This document shows, in pieces, positions 56,201 to 62,892 of a DNA stretch of 64,000 nt. The stretch covers positions 434,001-498,000 of the forward strand of contig JACJZJ010000003.1 of the NCBI GenBank assembly GCA_020635675.1, read 5' to 3'. Each line of letters starts with the position of its first letter. Within the stretch, counting starts at the first letter, position 1. Source of the DNA: Flavobacteriales bacterium. Lineage in GTDB: Bacteria > Bacteroidota > Bacteroidia > Flavobacteriales_F > PHOS-HE28. A model generated the notes under the pieces. That model was not told the DNA's origin and made no database searches. It saw only the letters and a program-made list of their open reading frames with translations. The position numbers and the translations under genes are program-made.

Positions 56201-56281
56201 GGTTGGGCCCTGCGCCTCGAGCTGTTCCCCAAATTACTGGCGCGTTCGGTCAGGCCGTTGCTGCTGAGGCGCGCGGGATGA
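53201..56281 (+). CDS. ABC transporter: TerB-like domain fused to ABCG-type ATPase and permease
   Basis: This 1026-residue protein starts at ATG 53201 (MSEKILQALLRLFAILANTD); an in-frame ATG 53180 is less likely. Residues ~1-150 form an all-helical TerB-like domain (VHLLEFILANDEVTDQEHEFV). A segment of about 100 residues (VDLYIARYLGTDRILLNGQVM) may be an FHA-like fold. The ATPase follows: Walker A GGSGSGKST near 284, signature SGGQRKR near 390, Walker B VLFVDEPTSGLSSRD near 410, and HQPSSDIFKLFDRL, typical of ABCG/White. The permease has about six helices from residue 587. A charged, coiled-coil-rich stretch of roughly 180 residues (ELQHRIDRIDRELKG, KEAEQEKERI) separates the last helix from the rest. 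Substrate is unknown. The gene is convergent with siaC across a terminator. Confidence 0.85.
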   Translation: MSEKILQALLRLFAILANTDRSTSPGGRTGRGILERFLHQQFSPEFVALHMATFDRYVEEFHGGARKDGRKRTSLNSVKVLKICVQVNEELNQRQKFVVLVHLLEFILANDEVTDQEHEFVRTVAETFNVGPEEFTRCLAFVDHRARAREDSPHLLYVDAATSAEMEQARHLHAHGLHGEVRVLHIPSVDLYIARYLGTDRILLNGQVMGNDHHYVLSNGASLRPPEGRPIYYSDILGSFMRERAQQRIVFKAERIGYRFPNGRRGLHDLDLVETSGKLIGIMGGSGSGKSTLLNVLNGNLLPSEGHVTINGIDVHREADRIRGVIGHVSQDDLLIEELSVFQNLFYNAKLCFGDLNDASITERVLKLLHTLGLFDIKDLRVGSTLDKTISGGQRKRLNIALELIREPSVLFVDEPTSGLSSRDSEHIMDLLKELALKGRIVFVVIHQPSSDIFKLFDRLLLIDQEGYPVYYGDPVEAVVYFKRVTGQVNCDVGQCNACGNVNPEQIFNILEARLVDEYGNETDQRRIGPEAWNEVFRAQMEGRMALAQEERSVPKSTFRAPGWWRQLKVYFKRDLLAKLANRQYVLINMIEAPALAFIMAFFLRYHKVAHDATGGYVFRTNTNVPQYLFIAVIVALFLGLTVAAEEIIRDRRILQREKFLALSWSSYLTSKVGILFMISAVQSLLFVLVGSLLLNIHGMGFMHWAVLFSTSCFANVLGLNVSASFNSAKVIYIMIPVLIIPQLLFSGIIVKFDKLHPFFASEKHVPWIGNIMASRWAYEALAVTQFKENAYERIFFPFDQRMRTANWKKDLWVKELQHRIDRIDRELKGREDAAELSYDLALVRHELGRESRDLEGFGTLAPERLMPATVNDSALHVLRDELRVLTNHYRRLYKEAEQEKERIIAAMTASPELRADYFTLLNAYRNDDLADVVTNKNDVDLIAEADGELVQKSDPIYVEPRGRGFFGAQFYAPAKYTLGLRIPTFWANILVLWVMSALLGWALRLELFPKLLARSVRPLLLRRAG

Positions 56282-56283
56282 AC

Positions 56284-56310
56284 AAAAAAGGGCCGCCAAT
56301 GGCGACCCTT
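56284..56310. terminator. Terminator between the ABC transporter and the SiaC-like gene
   Basis: A 10-bp stem (AAGGGCCGCC / GGCGACCCTT, one C-A mismatch) with a 3-base AAT loop lies next to an A-run. Read on the minus strand this gives a hairpin followed by a T-run, so it mainly ends the siaB-siaC transcript. Confidence 0.65.
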
Positions 56311-56327
56311 GCTGAACGCGTGGTCCG

Positions 56328-56720
56328 TCAATTCCCGTCGACCTCCTCGATCTGGATCATCTTGAAGGGGATGTTGATGATGGCCTGATAGTCCTCACCG
56401 GCCTCGAGCATGTCCTCATCGTCCTCTTCGTAATGCCAATGCACCACCACGTCCTTGCCGTTGGACCGGATGGCCTCAAGTTTCTTGAACAGGTCCAGGA
56501 TGCATTTGGACGAGCTCGTGTTGAAGTACTCGAGCTGCACGTGCATCAGCGTGCGTGGTTGCGCGGTGCGTGCGTACTCGTCCACCCAGTTGATCAATGG
56601 TTTGTAGAACTCGATGGAGTTCTCGGGAATGGAGCGGCCCCGTAGATCGAGCTTGCCCGAGGTCGGGTCAAGGTCCACCTGTGGGGTCTTGGTCGTGCCT
56701 TCGATATGCAGGGGGGACAT
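56328..56720 (-). CDS. SiaC-family regulatory phosphoprotein (DUF1987)
   Basis: This 130-residue cytosolic protein belongs to the DUF1987/SiaC family. In Pseudomonas, SiaC is phosphorylated by SiaB and dephosphorylated by SiaA, and the unphosphorylated form activates the diguanylate cyclase SiaD. The family's phospho-acceptor motif is present as LEYFNTSSSKCI, with the Thr at residue 68. The N-terminal IEGTTKTPQVDLDPTSGKLDLRGRSIPEN and the region with HWHYEEDDEDMLEAGEDYQ are also typical. It sits 7 bases downstream of the SiaB-like gene. No SiaA-type phosphatase or diguanylate cyclase is present in the window, so the output in this organism is unknown. The family call is strong; the partner inference rests on the neighbour. 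Confidence 0.88.
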   Translation of the reverse strand: MSPLHIEGTTKTPQVDLDPTSGKLDLRGRSIPENSIEFYKPLINWVDEYARTAQPRTLMHVQLEYFNTSSSKCILDLFKKLEAIRSNGKDVVVHWHYEEDDEDMLEAGEDYQAIINIPFKMIQIEEVDGN

Positions 56721-56727
56721 GGTGTGA

Positions 56728-57291
56728 TCAATTGGTCACGTTCACATTGAGGCTGAAAAAGGCGCTGTCCGTATCGAACGGTACGAACCCGTATTCGAGC
56801 TTGTTGCCGCTGCGCCTGGCGATGTCGATGATGCCCAGTCCTCCACCACCGCTCTCGGTGTAACGACCGTCCGCGAGGGTCTCTTTGTAGAATTCCCTCA
56901 GTTGGTCATGGTCCATCGCGTTGATCCGGTCCAACCGGGTGCGCATCGCATCGACCTCGCCGCCGGCCATGAAGTTGCCGGTGAGGACCGAGTAGCCATC
57001 GTCTTGGTGCACGATCATGACCATCCCATGCGGTTCGTTGGTGGGTACCGCGCGACCGTCGGTGAGCTTCTTGCGGGCATTGTGATGGAACAGGTTCTGG
57101 AGGCATTCCATCACCACATTGAACACCCGTTTTCGGACCCGCGGGTCCGATTCGATGACGAGCATCTTGCGTTCGACAAGGCCCAACAGCGCGGAAATGA
57201 GCTCATCGGAAAGTAAGCCCTTGAAGGAGAGCATCACACGCTGTCTCTCCAATTCGTCATACATGTCATAGATGCGGTCGAGCATGCTCAT
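56728..57291 (-). CDS. SiaB-family protein kinase (DUF6272)
   Basis: This is a 187-residue cytosolic GHKL-type kinase-like protein from ATG 57291 (MSMLDRIYDMYDELERQR). Alternative starts are 57285 and 57333. The ATP-site elements are an N-box-like VVMECLQNLFHHN (about residues 60-72) and a glycine-rich segment TESGGGGLGIIDIARRSG near the end. FKGLLSDELISALLGLVERKM matches the family N-terminus. It is the predicted kinase for the SiaC-like protein encoded immediately downstream, and the two form a two-gene operon with a 7-base gap. In Bacteroidota such pairs are often near PP2C/SpoIIE phosphatases; none is visible here. Confidence 0.85.
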   Translation of the reverse strand: MSMLDRIYDMYDELERQRVMLSFKGLLSDELISALLGLVERKMLVIESDPRVRKRVFNVVMECLQNLFHHNARKKLTDGRAVPTNEPHGMVMIVHQDDGYSVLTGNFMAGGEVDAMRTRLDRINAMDHDQLREFYKETLADGRYTESGGGGLGIIDIARRSGNKLEYGFVPFDTDSAFFSLNVNVTN

Positions 57292-57418
57292 GCCTTGCTC
57301 CGTCTTGTGACAGGTCCACGCAAAAGTGCGCAAGCCCCACCCGGACCTCGGGCGTTCGTGCCTTTAGTTATCCACGGTTTTGTCAACCCTGCCCGACGCA
57401 ACGGGCCGCAGCGATGGA

Positions 57419-57426
57419 TTACTTTG
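57419..57426 (+). promoter_or_regulatory. -7-like promoter box of the methyltransferase gene
   Basis: TTACTTTG, a seven-of-eight match to TAnnTTTG, ends 14 bases before ATG 57441. It overlaps the in-frame ATG at 57414, which argues that 57414 is not the real start. Confidence 0.45.
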
Positions 57427-57440
57427 TGCGACCGCCTCAC

Positions 57441-58169
57441 ATGACCTGGTACAGGGACTGGTTCGGCACACCCTACTACGCCATGCTCTATGGGCATCGC
57501 GATGGGTCGGAAGCGCGCCCTTGGGTCGGTACCATCATCGACCGCACCGGAATAAGGCCCGGGTCCTGCGTTCTGGACGTGGCCTGTGGCCGCGGTAGAC
57601 ATGCCCTTTGGTTCGCGCAGGCCGGCATGCAGGTGGAGGGCATCGATATCAGCCCTGAGAACATCGCCGAGGCCCAGGCCCTGGTCCCGCAAGGCCGGTT
57701 CCACGTCCATGACATGCGAGAGCCATTCGCCATCGAAAGGTGCGATCTGGTCGTCAGCCTGTTCACGAGCCTCGGCTACTTTACCGAGCCTGAGGACGAC
57801 CAGCGGGCGGTGAACGCCTGTGTGCAGGCCCTTCGACCGGGTGGGTGGTTCGTGGTGGACTTTATGAACACACCGCGCATGCTGGAACAACTCGTGCCCG
57901 AGGAGGAAGTGCGGCGGAACGGTGTGGTGTTCCATATCCGGAGGGTCGTTCGGGGCCGGTTCGTGTTCAAGATGATCGACGTGACCGATAAAGGATGCAC
58001 GCACCACTTCGAGGAGCGCGTCGAGGCGATCGTGCCTGAGGAGCTCGAGCGGATGGTGACACGGGCCGGAGCCTCCATTGTGGACCGCACGGACGGGCCC
58101 CGGCCGACGCCGTTCGATCCTGTTCTTTCCGACCGCTTCGTGCTCTGGGCCAGACGACCGCTGCAATGA
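57441..58169 (+). CDS. Class I SAM-dependent methyltransferase
   Basis: From ATG 57441 (MTWYRDWFGTPYYAMLYGHRD) the protein has 242 residues. The Rossmann-fold motif I is VLDVACGRGRHALWFAQAG near residue 45. It is followed by the acidic residue of motif II (VEGIDISPENI) and motif III/IV (CDLVVSLFTSLGYF). Such sequences are often annotated simply as class I methyltransferases of Bacteroidota. The substrate is unknown; the N-terminal DWFGTPYYxxLY block is seen in a conserved branch. The stop overlaps the ZIP transporter ATG by four bases, so the two are translationally coupled. No functional link between them is evident. Confidence 0.88.
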   Translation: MTWYRDWFGTPYYAMLYGHRDGSEARPWVGTIIDRTGIRPGSCVLDVACGRGRHALWFAQAGMQVEGIDISPENIAEAQALVPQGRFHVHDMREPFAIERCDLVVSLFTSLGYFTEPEDDQRAVNACVQALRPGGWFVVDFMNTPRMLEQLVPEEEVRRNGVVFHIRRVVRGRFVFKMIDVTDKGCTHHFEERVEAIVPEELERMVTRAGASIVDRTDGPRPTPFDPVLSDRFVLWARRPLQ

Positions 58170-58864
58170 CCGCTACCATCGCGCTGCTATTCCTGGTGGT
58201 CCCCCTGATGGCCGGGTTCGTGGTGCGGACCTGGCGCCCCGGCCCACATTGGTCGCGCTCGCTCCTCTCGTTCGGCGGCGCGTTCCTGCTCGGCGTTACC
58301 GTGATGCACATGCTGCCGGAACTGTATGCGGAAGGTGGGGCGGTGATCGGGATGTGGCTGCTTGGCGGATTCCTGCTACAGGTCCTTTTGGAGTTCTTCA
58401 GTCAAGGGATCGAGCACGGCCATCAGCATCTCCTGCCCGGCAAGACCCTTCCCCTCGTGACGCTGATCGGTCTTTGCGTTCATGCGTTCGTGGAGGCGGT
58501 CCCCTTTGCAGCACCGACCATTGCAATGGACATTCCCTTCGTGCTCGGGGTACTGCTCCACAAGGTCCCGATGGCCCTCGCCCTGGCCGCGGTGATGGAT
58601 CGTTCCGGGGTGGCGCCACGCCGCGCCTGGACCTACCTGCTCCTCTTCGCGGTCTCCGCGCCCGTCGGCATCGCTGTGGGATCGGCGATGGGTCGAAGCG
58701 CCGCCCCTGAGGTCTTGTTCTATGCGCTCGCGCTCGCCATTGGCATGCTACTACACATCAGTACCACCATCATATTCGAAAGCGCTCCGGAGCATCGTTT
58801 TCACCGGCAGCGCTTTGTCGCGGTGCTTGTCGGTATCGGCCTTGCCTTTCTGGCGGTGCACTGA
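58166..58864 (+). CDS. ZIP-family divalent metal transporter
   Basis: This 232-residue inner-membrane protein has about eight hydrophobic helices and imports divalent cations, typically Zn2+. ZIP metal-binding motifs are visible in the fourth and fifth helices: LCVHAFVEAVPF (His and Glu) and LLHKVPMALALAAV (His-Lys-x-Pro). A short histidine-rich loop (IEHGHQHLLPG) precedes them, as in many ZIP proteins. The earlier FLLGVTVMHMLPEL is also characteristic. ATG 58166 overlaps the methyltransferase stop. No Zur-like site was identified. Metal specificity cannot be read from the sequence. Confidence 0.87.
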   Translation: MTATIALLFLVVPLMAGFVVRTWRPGPHWSRSLLSFGGAFLLGVTVMHMLPELYAEGGAVIGMWLLGGFLLQVLLEFFSQGIEHGHQHLLPGKTLPLVTLIGLCVHAFVEAVPFAAPTIAMDIPFVLGVLLHKVPMALALAAVMDRSGVAPRRAWTYLLLFAVSAPVGIAVGSAMGRSAAPEVLFYALALAIGMLLHISTTIIFESAPEHRFHRQRFVAVLVGIGLAFLAVH

Positions 58865-58905
58865 AGATCCCCCCTGTTGACAATGATCGTTCCTTTCACA
58901 TGTAC

Positions 58906-58930
58906 TAACTTTGTAATTCAAAGTACTTTG
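58906..58930 (+). promoter_or_regulatory. Promoter with overlapping palindromic operator
   Basis: TAACTTTG at 58906-58913 is an exact TAnnTTTG box, 22 bases upstream of ATG 58935. It is embedded in symmetry: ACTTTG-N5-CAAAGT (58908-58924), and a perfect 12-bp palindrome CAAAGTACTTTG (58919-58930) that ends four bases before the start codon. A TTGACA at 58877-58882 could contribute upstream contacts. The layout suits autoregulation by the winged-helix protein encoded second in the operon; that link is inferred. Confidence 0.6.
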
Positions 58931-58934
58931 TACC

Positions 58935-59582
58935 ATGGCAACATCCTCTCATTTGGACGAATTGACCCGTATCCGAGGGCTGATGGACCGAAGCACCCGC
59001 TTCCTGTCCCTGAGCGGATCGAGCGGCATCTTCGCGGGGGCCGTGGCGATCGCGGGAGCGGCAGCCGGCCGTGTGCATTACGCGGCCATCGGATCGCAGG
59101 ACCGTATCGCCCGTTTGCAGGAAGGAGGGCCTGCGATGCTGGACCCCGCCTATGCGGACCATGTGGGTTTTCTGCTTGCGGATGCATTGGTGGTCCTTTT
59201 TGTCGCGCTGCTGGGCGCGTGGTGGTTCACGAGAAGGAGGGCGGGACGGACCGGTCAGAGCCTTTGGGATGCCTCCGCAAGGCGTCTGCTGATCAACATG
59301 GCGATCCCCCTTGCCACCGGCGGGCTGTTCTCCTTCGCCTTGTTCCGGCATAACGACGCATTCCTGGTCGCCCCTGCCACGCTCGTTTTCTACGGAACGG
59401 CCCTGTTGAACGCATCGAAATACACGCTCGACGAAGTGCGCTGGCTCGGTGCGATCGAGATCGCGCTGGGGCTGATCGCCTGCTACTGGCCCGAGGCCGC
59501 ACTGCTCCTTTGGACCATCGGGTTCGGCCTACTGCATATCGTCTACGGGCTGCTCATGTACCTGCGCTACGAAAGGAAATGA
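58935..59582 (+). CDS. Membrane protein of a winged-helix regulator operon (215 aa)
   Basis: The protein starts MATSSHLDELTRIRGLMDRS. Its N-terminal signature RFLSLSGSSGIFAGAVAIAGA recalls a conserved Bacteroidota membrane-protein family found upstream of small winged-helix regulators. About six hydrophobic helices follow, with a positively charged loop (FTRRRAGRTGQ) and a C-terminal pair of helices (WLGAIEIALGLIACYW, TIGFGLLHIVYGLLMYLRY). It overlaps the regulator gene by ATGA and is first in a three-gene coupled operon under the palindromic promoter. No enzymatic motif is seen; it may sense or modulate membrane state, which is speculative. Confidence 0.78.
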   Translation: MATSSHLDELTRIRGLMDRSTRFLSLSGSSGIFAGAVAIAGAAAGRVHYAAIGSQDRIARLQEGGPAMLDPAYADHVGFLLADALVVLFVALLGAWWFTRRRAGRTGQSLWDASARRLLINMAIPLATGGLFSFALFRHNDAFLVAPATLVFYGTALLNASKYTLDEVRWLGAIEIALGLIACYWPEAALLLWTIGFGLLHIVYGLLMYLRYERK

Positions 59583-59875
59583 TCGAGCGATTGGACAAGG
59601 CGTTGGAAAGCCGTGTGCGCATGGGCATCATGGCCGTTCTTGTGGTGAACGATTGGGTGGGGCACGCCACATTGAAGGAGTTGTTGAAAGTGACCGATGG
59701 CAACCTCGCCAGCCATCTCGCTGCGCTCGAGCGGTCGGGTTACATCCAGGTCCGGAAGCGCTTCATCGGTCGTCGCCCGAATACCAGCTACCGGTCCACC
59801 ACCGTTGGAACGAATGCCTTTCGTGACCACATCGATGCCATCGCCCGATTGATCGACCGGACCCAAAGGACATGA
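59579..59875 (+). CDS. Winged-helix transcriptional regulator (ArsR/MarR-like, 98 aa)
   Basis: ATG 59579 overlaps the preceding stop by four bases (ATGA), and its own stop overlaps the next ATG in the same way. The 98 residues form one winged-helix domain. The recognition region is TLKELLKVTDGNLASHLAALERSGYIQVRK, with wing RKRFIGRRPNTSYRSTTVG. The family is widespread in Bacteroidota as a small regulator with a conserved GRRPxTxY wing. No sensor domain is present. The likely target is the palindrome at 58919-58930 in front of its own operon, by position and by the dimeric binding mode of such proteins. Confidence 0.88.
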   Translation: MIERLDKALESRVRMGIMAVLVVNDWVGHATLKELLKVTDGNLASHLAALERSGYIQVRKRFIGRRPNTSYRSTTVGTNAFRDHIDAIARLIDRTQRT

Positions 59876-61443
59876 ACCGCTCTGTTCCAATATCACCTGG
59901 GCGGAAGGGTGTCGCGGCCGGATTCCTGGTGGTCGCGATCGCCACGGTCCTCTTCGACCGGCTTTTTTGGCAACAAGGCATGGGGGTGAACGTGCTGCTT
60001 TTCATCATCCTCGTCGTCGCCGCGCATTTGGTCCGCTCGGATATTTCGGTGCTTTCCCCTTCGGCCCGGTGGCTCGGCTTCGGGTCGGTGTTGGCGGCCT
60101 GCATGGTCGTGGTGCATGACAGTGTCGTGGCCACCATCGCGGCGTGGTCTTCCATATGCCTCTTTGCAGCGATGGCACAGCGGGCCGCGTTGCGCAGCCT
60201 CGTTGGAGGTGCTCTGGAGTGGTCGTTGAACCTCCTTCGTGTACCGCTCAGTGCGATCGTTGCCGTGAACGCGGTGCTGGAGAACAGACCCATGGCGGCC
60301 CGCGGTTGGAAGTGGCTGCGCCTGTCGATCCTGCCGCTCTTTGCGCTGGTATTGTATTTATCGATCTACCGAGCGGCAGATCCGCGCTTCGACGCGCTGA
60401 CGTCGGGCGTGGTCGATCGGATCGCGATCTGGCTGCACCAACTCTTCAGCGAGGTGCTCACAGCACATGCATTGTTCCTTCTTTTCGCGGTGGTGCTGTG
60501 CACCGCATTGCTGCGCCGGATGACCACGGGGTCGATCGCGCGTTGGGAGGCCGGTCGCTCCGAAATTCTGGTGCGCGTCAGAAAGCGACGGCCGCATTGG
60601 CTGGCTCCCGGGTCGCTGGACCCGCTCGAAAAGGAACGCCAACGGGGGATCCTGCTGCTCGCCGTCATGAACGGGCTGCTCCTGGTGGTCAACGTGATCG
60701 ACATCGATTGGCTCTGGTTCGATTTCACGGTGCCGGTCGGATTCGATCTGAAGCAATTCGTGCATGAGGGGACCTGGTTGCTGATCCTGAGCATCCTGTT
60801 GAGCATGGGCATTCTTTTCCACCTGTTCCGCGGTAACCTGAATTTCCATCCGAGGGCCGGAATGCTGCGCGTTCTTGCATTGGCCTGGGTGATGCAGAAT
60901 TTCGTCCTTGGTGTTTCGGTCTTTCTCCGGAATTACCACTACATCGATTTCCATGGACTGGCCTACAAACGGATCGGTGTCATCGTATTCCTGGCCTTGG
61001 TGTTGGTCGGTTTGATCGCCCTGTTCCGCAAGATCCAGATGCGCCGAAGTATGTTCCATGTTTTGCGCGTGAACGCCTGGGCAGCCTATGTGATGCTCCT
61101 GTTCCTGGCCTTGTTCGACTGGGACAGCCTGATCGTGCGCTACAACCTGCAGCATTGGAACCAGGGGCAGATCGACGTGGACAACTATCTCGAGATGAGC
61201 GACAAGGTCATTCCGCTCTTGTATGCCGATCTGCCGAAGGTGGATGCGCAGATGGCGAAGCATAGGATGAACCCGGTACGTTGGGTGGAACACTTGGATC
61301 CGCAGGGGTTCCTGCGCGACCTGGAGCGCAAGCGCCGGCGATTCATCGAACGCCATACCGAACAGGGCTGGCCCTCTTGGAGCTGGGCCGAAGCACGCAC
61401 GTTCGCACAATTGCAAAAGATGGGGCTCGCCGATGCAAAATGA
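59872..61443 (+). CDS. Polytopic membrane protein, DUF4153/DUF4173-like
   Basis: This 523-residue protein has about 10-12 hydrophobic helices. The N-terminal half shows several helices (FLVVAIATVLFDRLFW, VLLFIILVVAAHLV). A conserved central block contains RGILLLAVMNGLLLVVNVIDI, WLWFDF and KQFVHEGTWLLILSILLSM. The C-terminal 110 residues are a soluble, aromatic-rich segment (RYNLQHWNQGQIDVDNYLEMSD, WPSWSWAEARTFAQLQKM). The pattern matches the DUF4153/DUF4173 group, often encoded beside a small winged-helix regulator as here. Translational coupling (ATGA) with the regulator implies stoichiometric expression. Function is unknown. Confidence 0.8.
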   Translation: MNRSVPISPGRKGVAAGFLVVAIATVLFDRLFWQQGMGVNVLLFIILVVAAHLVRSDISVLSPSARWLGFGSVLAACMVVVHDSVVATIAAWSSICLFAAMAQRAALRSLVGGALEWSLNLLRVPLSAIVAVNAVLENRPMAARGWKWLRLSILPLFALVLYLSIYRAADPRFDALTSGVVDRIAIWLHQLFSEVLTAHALFLLFAVVLCTALLRRMTTGSIARWEAGRSEILVRVRKRRPHWLAPGSLDPLEKERQRGILLLAVMNGLLLVVNVIDIDWLWFDFTVPVGFDLKQFVHEGTWLLILSILLSMGILFHLFRGNLNFHPRAGMLRVLALAWVMQNFVLGVSVFLRNYHYIDFHGLAYKRIGVIVFLALVLVGLIALFRKIQMRRSMFHVLRVNAWAAYVMLLFLALFDWDSLIVRYNLQHWNQGQIDVDNYLEMSDKVIPLLYADLPKVDAQMAKHRMNPVRWVEHLDPQGFLRDLERKRRRFIERHTEQGWPSWSWAEARTFAQLQKMGLADAK

Positions 61444-61488
61444 TACCCGCGCCCCATCCAATGGCCTGCTTTCCGATCCCCACAGGCG

Positions 61489-62220
61489 ATGAAAAGGACC
61501 GACCATTGGACACGCCATGTGCCCTGGATGCTCGCTTTTGCCATTGCTATGGCCTGGCTTGAATCGGCTGTGGTGGTCTATCTCCGGGCACTGTACTATC
61601 CGGACGGCTTCGCCTTTCCCCTGGTACCTATCGATCGTCGCCTGGCGCTCGCGGAGCTCGGTCGTGAAGCGGCGACGCTGGTCATGCTCTTCGCTCCGGG
61701 CGCGGTGCTCACCCGACGGCGTATCGGCCGCTTTGCCTGGTTTTGTGTACTGTTCGGTGTTTGGGACCTTTTCTACTATGTCTGGCTGAAGGTCCTCCTT
61801 GACTGGCCCGAAGGCCTTCTGACCCCGGACATCCTCTTCCTGATACCCACACCTTGGGTGGGCCCGGTATTGGCGCCCTGCCTTGTCTCTCTTGGATCCG
61901 CGGTCTTTGGTCTTCTTCTGCTCGATGGTCCTGCCCACGACCGCGGGCATCGCTTCGGTCCCCTGGCCTGGCTCCTGCTGATCACCGGGGCATGTTCCAT
62001 TCTCGCGTCGTTCGTAGTGGACCCTCTGGAATACATGATGGTCCGGGGGGGCGGGGTATGGACCCTGCCTCCGAAGACCGGAGGAGCATTGAACGGGCTG
62101 GGTGGCTATGTACCCACAAGTTTCCCCTGGTGGCTTTTTACGCTGGGCTCTGTGCTGGCCGTCATCGGCATCCGGAAAGCATTGGTACACAAGCCGGAGC
62201 GAAGGTCGCCCGTCCGGTGA
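61489..62220 (+). CDS. Integral membrane protein, unknown function (243 aa)
   Basis: The start MKRTDHWTRHVPWMLAFAIA leads directly into the first of about six hydrophobic helices (WMLAFAIAMAWLESAVVVYL, AATLVMLFAPGAVL, FAWFCVLFGVWDLFYYVWLKVLL, WVGPVLAPCLVSLGSAVFGLLLL, LAWLLLITGACSILASFVV, FPWWLFTLGSVLAVIGI). A conserved-looking loop, DPLEYMMVRGG, precedes the last helix. The gene begins 45 bases after the DUF4153-like gene and may be the last member of that operon. I recognise no family with confidence. The last ~12 residues are basic and soluble. Confidence 0.7.
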   Translation: MKRTDHWTRHVPWMLAFAIAMAWLESAVVVYLRALYYPDGFAFPLVPIDRRLALAELGREAATLVMLFAPGAVLTRRRIGRFAWFCVLFGVWDLFYYVWLKVLLDWPEGLLTPDILFLIPTPWVGPVLAPCLVSLGSAVFGLLLLDGPAHDRGHRFGPLAWLLLITGACSILASFVVDPLEYMMVRGGGVWTLPPKTGGALNGLGGYVPTSFPWWLFTLGSVLAVIGIRKALVHKPERRSPVR

Positions 62221-62289
62221 CCCCCGCTAATGTTGAAAAAAGGAGTAACCCACAGCGGACAACCTCGTACAAGCCGTGCGTCTATTGCC

Positions 62290-62613
62290 ATGGATCCCAA
62301 AACGAAAATGGTAGCCGAAGCGCGTCTTTTCATCAGGCTGGGCCTTTTGTCCTTTGCCGGCTTCGTGTTCTACTATGCCCACCTGTTCTTTGGGCTCCTG
62401 GACAACGCTTTCTTGTTCAAGGCATTGGCGATAACGTTCCTGCTGGCCACCGTGCCGCTCCCGATCATCGCCGTCAACAACAAGAGGCTCTTCCCGGAGC
62501 TGAAGGGCAGCGGAAAAGCGGTGCTCACATTGGCCTCCCTGCTGCTGTTGATGCATCACTTCCTGATGACCTTCATTTTCGTCCTGTTCCTGCAGGGCGA
62601 GCGGGTCTTTTAG
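62290..62613 (+). CDS. Small membrane protein (107 aa), unknown
   Basis: From ATG 62290 (MDPKTKMVAEARLFIRLGLL) the protein has three or four hydrophobic helices (LSFAGFVFYYAHLFFGLL, ALAITFLLATVPLPIIAV, ASLLLLMHHFLMTFIFVLFL) and ends GERVF. The frame is open to 62230, but the first 20 residues of that version are hydrophilic and unlike a coding start. A -7-like TAATGTTG at 62228-62235 would give a leader of about 50 bases. No motif points to a function. The gene is followed by the hairpin array. Confidence 0.6.
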   Translation: MDPKTKMVAEARLFIRLGLLSFAGFVFYYAHLFFGLLDNAFLFKALAITFLLATVPLPIIAVNNKRLFPELKGSGKAVLTLASLLLLMHHFLMTFIFVLFLQGERVF

Positions 62614-62740
62614 GGCGGTAGGATGCGATCGGTCCGGTCCTGCTCCATGGCTGTTGGAGAAGGAACGACCTCGCCTTGCCCTTGCGATCCGGAACGCAAA
62701 CGATGAAACTTCCTGCCCATTCTCCGCGTTGAACCTATTG

Positions 62741-62890
62741 CCGACCCCGTAAGGTCGGATGGAACAAGGCCCCGTAAGGCCTCCGAGATTGCCCGGTGAA
62801 GGGGTATTCGCCAAGTGGCGCCAAAAACCCCCTTCGGCCCGTAAGCCGACATCGGGATGAGAACGAAGCACGCCCCGTAAGGCGTGCTTC
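62741..62890. repeat. Array of hairpins with invariant CCGTAA loop
   Basis: Four hairpins share exactly the loop CCGTAA on the plus strand (TTACGG on the minus strand) while their stems differ: CCGACC/GGTCGG (62741-62758), AGGCC/GGCCT (62767-62782), CGGC/GCCG (62835-62848) and GAAGCACGCC/GGCGTGCTTC (62865-62890). A fifth hairpin at 62798-62835 (GAAGGGG with CCCCTTC enclosing CGCC-AAGT-GGCG) separates the second from the third. The last hairpin sits two bases beyond the stop of the minus-strand reductase gene and probably terminates it. The repeated loop with compensating stems suggests a conserved structured RNA or repeat element. Confidence 0.7.
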
Positions 62891-62892
62891 CT

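Noticed and set aside
60358..62190. A 610-codon minus-strand frame
   Set aside because: It is antisense to two membrane-protein genes; its Gln/His/Glu-rich sequence is what complemented hydrophobic codons produce.
62741..62890. CRISPR array
   Set aside because: The repeated unit is only a six-base loop with variable stems, spacing is irregular, and no cas gene is present.
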